From assembly GCA_004431415.1 (NCBI GenBank), contig QPMI01000409.1, forward strand, positions 1-64,000: 64,000 nt of DNA. The letters are read 5' to 3'. The position numbers were made by a program, and so were the translations under genes. The notes beneath the pieces were generated by a model that had not been told where the DNA came from, ran no database searches, and saw nothing but the letters and a program-made list of their open reading frames with translations. Below, one piece after another: positions 11,652 through 20,442 of this stretch. The stretch comes from Cyanophora paradoxa. Taxonomy: Eukaryota > Glaucocystophyceae > Cyanophorales > Cyanophoraceae. Position 1 is the first letter of the stretch; each line of letters opens with the position of its first letter.

Positions 11652-12150
11652 CTTATCAGCCTCGGTTTCAAGCTCGGGGATGTCTGCCGTCCGACAGCGT
11701 CAGAGCGCCCAGCTCAGGCACAGAGTTCATATCTAAAGCGAACGAACCTGGTATAAATGACGGATTCGGCCCTATGACCGTGAGTGGTCCTTCCAGACGC
11801 TGGTGCGCGGGCGGTCCATCTTCTAACGCGCCCCTCTGTAGCGACGCGCTGAGCGCTGACCGTCTCTCGCTTAGCTATGGATTCTGGCGGTTCGTCAGGC
11901 GAGCCTCCGCTGTCTGTTGCAGATCGCGAATCCTCGGCTTGCGAATCGTTCGTGCAGCGGTAGGACGTTCGTGGAGGCGTCTAGCAGCTGCTATGAATCT
12001 TTGTGCAGGGTGGCGCAGGAGCGGCCGAGGGAAAGCCTCTTTTGGATTGCGGTGCCTGGGTACGGCCGCTCTTCGTGCGCGACTCGGGAACGCGGCTGAT
12101 TGAGTGCCGGACACACTCTAGCAGCGCAGAAAAGAAGGACGCGCACCCCA
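11652..12150. other. Intergenic region upstream of COG2
   Basis: Open frames exist on both strands but none resembles a known family or shows convincing splice structure. It contains a TATA-like word (TATAAATG at about 11753). I see no supportable gene here. Confidence 0.4.
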
Positions 12151-12157
12151 GCGTTCG

Positions 12158-15103
12158 ATGGCGGCCGCGGCGGCTCCGCCGCCAGCCGGTCGCCAGGCTC
12201 CGCTCCGTCCGCGCAGGCGCTTGTTTCGCGGGACGCGTTCCTGGACCTGCCTTCGACCCAGCACATTCGTCTCCGACCTGCGGAAGCATGTGCCCTGGAG
12301 CAGCTCCGCAACGAGGTGCGTTCGCCGCCAACCCTCCAAGCGCGTCCGTGGCAGGGCTGACCGCGTGTTCCGCGCGCCGCAGCTCAACAAGCACTTCCAG
12401 TCCTTGCGGAATGAGGTGCGGTCGCTCTCGCTCATCGCTCCTCGCGGCCCGCTGACCCGCCCGCAGCTGCTCGAGCTCATCAACCGGACTTCGACCAGTT
12501 CGTCTCGCTGTCGACCAACCTCGTCGGCGCGGACCGCATGATAGCGCAGCTAAGCAGCCACTCAAGGTTCTGCGCGAGGACATTGCGGTGAGTGCCTCGG
12601 CGCGCATGGCCATCGCTGCCGCGGTCTGACTTGCCGGTTCGCGCGCAGGGCGTCCAGGATGCGGTGGTGGAGCAGATGCGAGCGCTGCAGGGCAAGCTGG
12701 ACGAGCGCAAGGAGCTCGCCGAGCAGCGGTCGTACCTGCAGCTCTTCATCAACATCGCCACCGTCGTGCAGCACATCGAGGAGCGCCTGCGCTCCGACGA
12801 GTGGAGGGCTCGGCGGGGGCGCCCCGCGGGCATCGACGACGTGCGCCGCTCCGCCCGCGGCCGGCCGCCCCCGGCTCGCACCTCACGCCGTCGCGCAGAC
12901 GGGCTTCGACGTGGACGGGCGGGAGCTGACGAGACCGGCATCATCGTGCCGGAGGGCTCAGCGAACAGGGAGCTGGCGGCAAGCCGTCTGATCGAGCGCG
13001 TGGCGAACGAGTACACAGCTCGACTTCTACCTGAAGCGGGCCAAAGACTTGCCCTTCGCGCGGTCCCTCGACACGTCCGCTCGCCTGGCCCCGCTCCGAT
13101 CGCCTCCGACGCCGAGGGGCCGGCGGCGTGCAGAGGGTGCTGTTCATCGAGAAGACGATCCGGGACAGGCTGGAGGAGACGTTCGCGGCGGGCCTGGAGA
13201 GCGGGGACCAGCAGGTCCTCTCCACTGCCTGCGGGCCTTCGCCGCCATCGACGCGACCTCCCACGCCGAGAACCTCGTCCGCAAGCTCTGGGTCCAGCCC
13301 GCCATGCAGAAGGTCCTACTGCCACGGCCCTGCGCCCCGGCGCCCGCTCAGCCGGGCGCCGCAGATCATCCGGAAGGAGCGCTTCGAGCGGGCGAACGAG
13401 GGGCTCGCCGCCATCTACGACGACATCATCGCTACGTGCAGGACAAGTTCGAGTGCGCCGCCGCGCCCTTGCGCCTCTCCCGCGCCCTCGCTGCACGCTC
13501 GGCTCACCGGCGCCGGCCCGGCAGCACGCTGATCGAGCTCACGGGAGGGGAGTCGGCGCAGTCGTCCTCGGGGGCGTCCGCGGCTTCAACTTCCTGGCGA
13601 ACAGCCTGTGGGCCGAGTGGAGGAGGTGCTCTCCAACGCGACCCCTTCGTCTTCGCGACGGGCATCCCGGACTCGTTCCACCAGAACTACCTCCTCTCCA
13701 TGGCCTTCCTCGACCGCGTCGAGCGCTTCTGCAAGACGCGCGAGTCGGTGCAGGCGTTCCGCAACCACGCCGCCTACAGCCGCTTCCTCCGCCGCTGGGG
13801 CCTCCGCGTCTACTTCCAGCTCCGCTTCTACGAGGTCTCCTCCAAGCTCGACGCCGCCCTCTCCCGGGGCGTCGAGGTTCTCGCCTCGCCCTCCCCCGCC
13901 GGCTATCGCCTCGACGCCGGGGCCGCTGTGGAGGAGGCGACGGAGCGCTGCCTTGCCCCCGAGGTCTTCCTCCCCATGCTCGCCCACCAGTTCGCCAAGC
14001 TCGCCCTCCAGTGCATCGCCCGCTACAAGAACTGGCTTACGGCCGGCCTCCAGCAGGCCTGTCCCCGGCCCCGGCCCGGCCGACCGTTACCGCGGCGGCG
14101 CTGAGCCCCGGCGCAGGTGCTGAGCGGCGCCCAGTCTGGCGCCGCGGCGCCGCAGCGGGGTGGGCCGCCCTCGCCCCGAGCAGTACATCCTGGCGTACCA
14201 CGACACGGAGCTCCTCCTCACACGCGTCCGCCCCCGCCCGCGCGCCTTCGCCCGCCAGGCCGGCCGCGACGTCGGCTCACGGCGCGTCTCGCGCAGTTCC
14301 AGTCGCGGGTCCCGGCGGCGCTTCGGAAGCGGATGGAGGCGCTCTCGGGCAAGCTCCCGAGGACTTCGGCGAGCGTGCGCCCCCGCCTCTCCCCCTTTGC
14401 GTCGCATCTTCCTCGCGGTCGACCGCCGACCGCAGGGCTCTGCGGGAGTCGGCGGAGAGCGTGCGGGCAGTGCTGCCCGAGCTCTCCAAGATCATCACGT
14501 CCCACGTGCTCTCCAAGTGCCTCGAGAACCTGCAGGCCGTGCGGGGCGTCACGGCCATGTACCGCATGACGAACAAGCCGCCGCCGACGAAGCCCTCGAT
14601 GTACGTCGCGACGATTCTGCAGCCTCTGGGCCAGTTCGCGCAGGAAGTCGAGGCCTCCTCGCTCGTCTCGCGGCCGTGCTGCAGTCCTGGACGCTCGCCG
14701 CCGTCACCTCCGTCGCGGACCGCTACAACGAGATGACCACGGAGCTCATCACGACCGTCCGCAAGACCGAGAGCTCCCTCAAGCGCCTTCAGGCCAAGAA
14801 GCCGGCCGCCGGCCCCGCCGCCCCCGCCTCCGCCCAGGCCATGGGCGACACCGACAAGGCCCGCCCCGCTTCCTTCCCCCTCTGGCCTTTCCCCACCCCT
14901 ACCATTCCATCTCACGGCGCCTCGCCCCGCAGATCTGCCTGCAGCTGTACCTGGACGTGGAGGAGCTGGGGCGCCTGATGAAGAAGCTGGGCGTGGAGGC
15001 GGCGTCGCTGGCCTCGTTCGCCTCCCTCCACGATCTCGTCTACGCCGAGAGCGAGAAGTTCCTGCCGCTCCTCGCCCAGCAGGCTCCCCCAGCCGCCCCC
15101 TAG
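12158..15103 (+). CDS. COG2: Conserved oligomeric Golgi complex subunit 2
   Basis: A lobe A subunit of the COG tethering complex for retrograde intra-Golgi traffic. The N-terminus, after frame correction, matches the family: FVSDLRKHVP-LEQLRNE, LINR-DFDQFVSLSTNLVGAD, then a coiled coil (12650-12800, VVEQMRALQGKLDERKELAE; LFINIATVVQHIEERLRSDE). Middle and C-terminal parts are clean: GIPDSFHQNYLLSMAFLDRV, RRWGLRVYFQLRFYEVSSKL, EVFLPMLAHQFAKLALQCIA, ELSKIITSHVLSKCLENLQA and a final ICLQLYLDVEELGRLMKKLG ending at 15103. The start at 12158 is tentative, because the first 400 bp need about four single-base insertions to keep the frame. Introns are of the GTGCG...GCAG type. It is convergent with NUFIP1, about 105 bp away. 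Confidence 0.9.
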
Positions 15104-15207
15104 CCAGCCGCCGCCCCCCGCGCACCGCATCTCGTCTAAGTACAGCTCACGTGTCTACGCTGCACGCATATTCACATCTCGCCTCGCCGAGTACATTTAA
15201 TCCGCGC

Positions 15208-17164
15208 CTACAAGCTCGGTGCGAGGGGCGCTGCCGCCGCCGCCGGAGGCAGGGCGGGGAACTTGTTCTCGACGAGGTAGCGGAAGCACTGCATGATGTA
15301 GTTCTTCTCCTGCCGGATCTCTTTCGACAGGAGCTTCTGCAGCAGCGTCCGCGGGTGGGTCGGCGCCGGCGGCGGCCGCGGCGGCGCCGGCTTCGCCCCC
15401 GGCTGCGCAGCTGAGGTGTTAGGGCTGCGATGAGGAAATGATGTTACGCGAAAAGCACCTGGAGGTCGTGGAGAAGCCGCAGCGGCCCCGAGCTTGCAAA
15501 AGCCCCGCGCGAAGTACTTGCACGGCGGCCGCTGGTGCCTCCTCTCGCCGGCCTGCTCGGGGCGGCCCGGCGCCCGGCCCGCCGGCGCCGGCTGCTGCTT
15601 GCTGCTGTCGGTGCTGGTGCTTCCTGTTGGAGGGCGCAACGGCTCCGTGTGCGCTTCTCCGTGCCCGGCCGGGCCTGCCGGGCGGGCGGGTGCACGGGAC
15701 CGGCCTCCGGCCGGCCGCCCGCGTGCGGGACTTTCCGGGAGACGCCTTGCAGCTCTCTGTTGATCCGTCGAGGTCCGTCAGGGAGCCCTCCACATGGGCG
15801 GGCGCATCCTTAAAGCTGTACTCCTCGGGCGCCCCGTCCGAGTCCCTCTCCTCGCCTCCTCCCCGTCAAAAAAGTGCTCGTGGGACTGGCTGACTGCTGG
15901 CGAGTCCGGCGGCGGATGCGGGTGTGGGTGCTCGTGGGGGGGATGTTCCAGGGGCGGCGGCTGCTTGACGGACTCTGGGGGCGCCGGCTGGAGCTGCTGC
16001 GTCACAGGCGGGGTCGGCGCCCCGCCCTCCTCTCCTCGACCGCCGCCTAAAATCTGGGATCAGCGCAAGCTGAAATCATAAGAATGCATCAATGACACCT
16101 TCGTAATGGTCGGGATTCCCGTGGTAGCCGCTATGACTGTAGCCGCCCCGCCCGCCCCGCTGCTGGTAGCTGCCGCCGCGAAGCCCGCCGCGCCCGCGCC
16201 ATCCCCGCGCCCCTCTTGGAGGAGGATGTGTGTCTGGTCCGGCTCGCGCTCGTGCTGGTGATGCTGGAAGCCGCCGCGCCCGCCGCGCCCGCGCCCCGGC
16301 CGCGCTGATCGCGGTTGAAGAGTGGCCTGCGTGAGCGGTCGTCCACAATCTCTCCGCGAGCCCTCCTGTTCTCGTCTTCATGTTTCTGCGCCGCTCGCAT
16401 CGTTAGCTGAAGCAACGCCTCGGCAAGCGATAGCGGCGTGCCTTGCGCTCCACGTTGGATTCGCTGGGCCAGTGCTTCCTGCGCTCTGCGCGCCATCGCT
16501 CGATTTCTTCCGGCGTGTCCAAGATGATCGGCTTGCGAGACGAGCTGCGTTGACGCTTTAGACGATCAAACGTGTCTAAATACGTGCCGCGCACCTCACG
16601 CCGTTGTGAGCGTCGTGGACGTGCTCGAAGACGACTTTCTTGGATGCGACGAAGCTACAGTCATCGCGAGGCACTTCACATGCTTCGCTTTGTGCTCTTC
16701 AAGCTGCCGCTGCTGCTGGAAGCCGCGATCGCAGGCCTCGCAGAAGTAATTTTCCCTGCAAGCTCGCGTCAGAGCGAGCAGGCTCTCTCTGAAAAAACGC
16801 GCTCACGGCTCAGGTTCACGTGGCCGCTTCCGCTGCCCGTAATGCGGCGGAGGTGGGTACCCGCCGTACGTGTTGTGGTGCACTGGCGGATGCGGGGCGT
16901 ATGGGGCATGTACGCGCCCGTCACAGGCGCGAGCGACGCTCCGTACAGCGGCGGGGGCTGCGTCCCTGTTAAGAGCGCCAGGCGCGATCCGATCGCACGG
17001 CGCACCGCGGGCGTCCCAAGCAGGCCGTGTCCGCCCAGGTACATCGTGGGGGAAGCGGCGGAGCGAACGGAGACGGGAACATCGTAGCGGCTGGATGCAG
17101 CACCGCGTACCCTCAAGGCTGCATCCGAGTGCATCGGCGGCATCGCTGCGGCATCAAAGCGCAT
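15208..17164 (-). CDS. NUFIP1: NUFIP1-type zinc-finger protein (box C/D snoRNP assembly)
   Basis: NUFIP1 works with the R2TP machinery in assembling C/D snoRNPs in the nucleus. Seen in order on the minus strand: a Tyr/Pro-rich N-terminus (about 17164-16800, with PPPPHYGQRKRPREPEP in one frame); a C2H2 finger, YFCEACDRGFQQQRQLEEH; a second finger-like CSFVASKKVVFEHVHDAHN (about 16640); the NUFIP1 core LDTPEEIERWRAERRKHWPS (about 16530); Arg/Gly-rich sequence near 16150-16330; a CCCH finger, PPCKYFARGFCKLG then CGFLHD after a one-base shift (about 15500); and the C-terminal helix TLLQKLLSKEIRQEKNYIMQ (about 15290). This domain order fits the family. The start at 17164 is the first in-frame ATG and uncertain. 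Confidence 0.82.
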
Positions 17165-17465
17165 CCCGGCGCGGGCGATGTCGGCGAGTCGCGGAACGCC
17201 ACAGTGGCCTCATCTTTCGGGAGAGGCGCTTCTCTGCTAGGTCGCAGCGCGACCTCGAGGTCGCTGCTGCGCGACAGCGGTGTTCCTGCCGGGCACCGCT
17301 CGCAAGATGCGGTGGATAGGATAGAAGAAGGGCCCGTGCAGCCCTCGCGCACGTACGGCACGCTGGCGACTTAGTGGGCAAGGTGTGTGCGGTGACCTTT
17401 GACGCGCCCTTTCGATCTAGCTACCGGCACGGGCGCGCGCGCTGCTATCGGCTAAAGGAGCGCTT

Positions 17466-19337
17466 ATGAACGCTTATTCATGCGTGCGCACTGCGCAGGT
17501 GCACGTTATCGGCGATGACGAAAGTCGGCCGCTTCTTGACGGAACGCTGGGAGACTTTGAGGGACACTCCACTTTCCTGCAGAGCTTCTTCAACTCCGTC
17601 AACATTCTCTGCGGAGTTGGCATCTTGGCTTTTCCTTTCGCACTCATGAAGAGCGGCTGGGTGGGCTTGCTGTTTATGGCATTCCTAGCTATCGTCACAA
17701 ACTACACCGGCAAAGTGAGTGGCTTGAACAGTGAATGGAAGGCCCAGCTCACCCATACGCAGTGCATTGCATACTGCATGCAAGCGCAACCGGGGATCCA
17801 GAGCTACCCCGAAATAGGGCAGGCGGCTTACGGGGACAAGGGTCGGCCAGGACCCCCAACTTGACGGCTTGCTTTGCCGATTTCGTTCCGTGCACAGGCC
17901 GGCTTCTGATCTCGGCGATATTATACACCGAGCTTTTCTGCACGTTGTCTCTCTTTTTCATTCTGGAGGGAGACAACCTCACTCAGGTTTGCACATGCAG
18001 CAGTCTCCTAAACTGCCTACATGCCCTTTACGCCCTTTCGAACAGCTCATCTATCCTCGGATTGGTATCGAGCATCGAGCAGCGACAAGAAATATGTTCA
18101 TGGCGTTGACCGCCATTGTCGTCCTGCCAACTTCCTGGTTAAGAGATCTGTCATACCTGTCATACGTTTCTGTTCTTGGCATGATCTCGGCTTTCTTCCT
18201 TCTGGGAGTTGTTGTGCGTCGCTTTGCTTCGGAGTTTCGGCGCTGAAGACGATGCATCCAATTAGCATTACAGGTCAACGATGGCATCACAGGAGGAATG
18301 CTCGAGGGGCTGGACCTGTCCGACACAAAGACGTTCCGGTATTTTGTATTTGTTGATTTCAGTAAACTGCACATGCCATGGGTGTGAACCTTGCCAGAAT
18401 AATTAATGTGGACAATCTTCCGCTGATGTTCGGATTGGTGTCGTTCGGCTTCGCGGGTCATGCAGTGGTTGGTAGTCACTCTTATGCTTCTTCTTGCTGC
18501 TTACCATCAATTTGAGCAGTTTCCAAACATATACACGTCCATGAAGGACAAGCGCCAGTACAAACGGATGCTCGACTTTTCATATGTTGTTGTGATGATT
18601 GCATACAGCGCAATGGCAGTTTTCGGATGGTTGCAGTATAGGGACGACACAGATCAACAAGTCACCTTGAATCTCCCAGAAGGGCTTGTTTCCCAGATTG
18701 CGACAGCCCTCATCTGCGTAAATCGTGAGCATACGTTGAATTTCCCATGCTTGGTCACGTTGTTAATGGCATACTCCAGCTATAACCAAGTTCTCCCTCA
18801 CGCTCAATCCCATCGGCCTTGGGGTGATTATGTGCAGCATGTGGGCTTGCCTTCTGCAGCTGACAGCCGATCAGATTGAAGAGCTGTTCACTTTCAAATC
18901 ACCTTTCGGCAATCGGGCTTTCAGCATATGTATCCGGTCTCTCCTCGTATTTTCTTCCCTCATTGTAGCAATGGTTATTCCATTCTTCGCCTATGTTCTT
19001 TCTTTTATTGGAGCATTCATGACGGTGAGTTGACTCCACACAACCCTATCCTGTTCTATTTCCCTGCCTGCATCGACACCCCATATTTCAGATGGCAGTG
19101 TCTGCTGTCTTCCCCGCTCTCTGCTACATGAGGTTATACAAGGGGAAGCTAGGCTGGCACATCTTGCTGTGGAACTGGCTCGTTGTGATTATTGGTACGA
19201 TTTGTGCCATTTCTGGGTCCTGGATCGCGGCCGTCCAGATGTGCGTACCTGCACCTTGCCTGAAATTCCAGCGCTTATTCTTTCGCAGCATGCACGAGTG
19301 GCAAAAGAAATCTTCGTGGCAGATTCGACCCTCCTAA
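17466..19337 (+). CDS. Amino acid/auxin permease family transporter (AVT/VIAAT-like)
   Basis: A multi-pass secondary transporter of the AAAP family, probably vacuolar or plasma-membrane amino-acid transport. Family signatures: HSTFLQSFFNSVNILCGVGI (first membrane segment), LAFPFALMKSGWVG, PEIGQAAYGDKG, LLISAILYTELFCTLSLFFI, WLRDLSYLSYVSVLGMISAF, LPLMFGLVSFGFAGHAV, FPNIYTSMKDKRQYKRMLDF, SYVVVMIAYSAMAVFGWLQY, and a last membrane pair ending WNWLVVIIGTICAISGSWIA. The final exon (CATGCACGAG..., after an intron at about 19239-19288) gives MHEWQKKSSWQIRPS and a TAA at 19335-19337. About eight introns. The start at 17466 is the first ATG; the soluble N-terminus carries VIGDDESRPLLDGTLGDFEG. Substrate cannot be told from sequence. 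Confidence 0.88.
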
Positions 19338-19579
19338 AAAATGGGCGCGAGGAGGGCCGCTGAGGCTTCGCCCGACCTTTGGGACCCGCAGGGGCCCAGG
19401 GCTTGACTTAGTAATTTCAATTTTGATTTCAATTTTGATTTCGGAGCTCGAGTTCACGCGTACTACGGTACGTTAAATCGTGATCGCAACTGCAACAGGG
19501 CCCCGCCGGGCGCCGGGCCGCCCAGCGCCGGATCCGATAGCGCTAGCGAGCTCTATGTGACGATATTGATGAGATGGGG

Positions 19580-19630
19580 TACATCGTATACAACCCCGAA
19601 TTCGTGCCCCCGGGGCTTGTATACGATGTA
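19580..19630. repeat. Hairpin next to the left edge of Fanzor copy 1
   Basis: Arms TACATCGTATACAACCCC (19580-19597) and CGGGGCTTGTATACGATGTA (19611-19630) are complementary with one bulge, loop about 13 bp. It sits directly before the point (about 19635) where TnpB-like coding sequence begins. The apparent residues before the zinc ribbon come from this hairpin, not from the nuclease. Confidence 0.7.
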
Positions 19631-19634
19631 CTTG

Positions 19635-19953
19635 CAATTTCAGACACGTGCGGCAAGATCAACTACGGGCTCGGCTCGAAGAGGGTCTTCGAGTGCCGCC
19701 CCGGGTGCGGCTTCCGGGCGGACCGCGACGGCGGCGCCGCGCGGTGCGTGTTGTGTCTATACACGCCTATACACAATCGCTGCTCCCCCGCCTAGTCCCG
19801 ACACGGCCTAGCCACGGCATAATTTTCCGTCTAGGCCTAGGGCCGGCTCGCCCTCCCAGCGCCGCCCGATCGCAATCGTAATCGTACTCTTGCAGGAGCA
19901 TCTTCATCCGCTACGGCACCGGCGTGGACGCGAAGCGCCTGCTCGGTTCGTAG
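19635..19953 (+). pseudogene. Fanzor/TnpB C-terminal exons, family B copy 1
   Basis: Exon 19635-19743 reads ISDTCGKINYGLGSKRVFEC, then RPGCGFRADRDGGAAR: a TnpB-type zinc ribbon (first pair reduced to one Cys; second pair CRPGC) and the RuvC-III Asp motif DRDGGAARS. The intron 19744-19895 (GTGCGTGTTG...CTCTTGCAG) splits the Arg codon. Exon 19896-19953 gives SIFIRYGTGVDAKRLLGS and TAG. RuvC-I, bridge helix and RuvC-II are missing, so it cannot make an active nuclease alone. The canonical Asn of ARNI is Ser here. The element continues to its right end at about 20091. Confidence 0.72.
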
Positions 19954-20091
19954 CCAGCTAGCGCTAGGCTCCGATCCCCTTTTCTCCATCAGGGCACCAG
20001 TCCCTGCGGGTTACGCTCTCACCCAAACAGCACGGGTACAGTTAAAGCGCTGTAGGTAGGAGGTCCGGCGCGCCCGTAGCGTAGAAAGAGC
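19896..20091 (+). ncRNA. Conserved 3' module of the Fanzor element: candidate guide (omega/fanzor) RNA scaffold plus right end
   Basis: The stretch from the last coding exon to the terminus GCGTAGAAAGAGC is the part retained in all copies. In TnpB and Fanzor systems the guide-RNA scaffold overlaps the ORF 3' end and runs to the transposon right end, with the guide taken from flanking DNA. Visible structure includes a hairpin AGGGCACCAGTCCCT (about 20000) and a possible long-range pairing of GCTCT (after GGGTTAC) with the terminal AGAGC. The adjacent flank (putative guide) begins TCAAGAACTCAGCCC. The RNA role is inference from family knowledge and conservation. Confidence 0.5.
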
Positions 20092-20442
20092 TCAAGAACT
20101 CAGCCCACGGCAGCGCTAGCTATTGTTTCTCGTGCTGCTAATCGTATTTTTGTTGGTGGTTCTCCTATTAGTTATTTAGAACGTCCACAATCAGGAATTG
20201 ACGCAAAAGCTAGCTAGATCGAGGTGCTCGATCGGTACCGCGTTCATCCAGTGCGCCCAGTTTCACGGATAAGCTGTTCAGCCCAGCGCAACCAGCGCCC
20301 CTGCCGGAGAGACCGCCGGCCTGTTGAACAACAGAATCATCGAGGCGCTCAGCTGCACTTCTGAGTGAACCGCGGTTGCGCTGTAGCAGCGGGCGGCCGC
20401 TGGGCGCTGCGGCAGCGAGCACGCGATCATGGGCCCTGAGGA

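Larger units (their letters stand above)
19557..20092 (+). mobile_element. Fanzor-bearing transposon remnant, copy 1 (most complete)
   Basis: Includes the left hairpin, two nuclease exons with intron, and the full right end. Unlike five other copies it lies with its right end pointing toward the start of the next gene (POLR3B, 20443) and its left side 220 bp past the stop of the amino-acid transporter. No target-site duplication can be recognised, as expected for IS200/IS605- or IS607-like elements. Confidence 0.65.

Noticed and set aside
12592-14736. 714-codon plus-strand open frame as one protein
   Set aside because: Only parts are in the COG2 frame; the rest is Arg/Pro-rich off-frame translation kept open by GC richness and passes through introns.
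19557-20092. 5'-truncated non-LTR retrotransposon (because all copies share one end and vary at the other)
   Set aside because: No poly(A) or microsatellite tail at the shared end, no reverse transcriptase, copies retain an intron, and the coding part is a TnpB zinc ribbon/RuvC-III.
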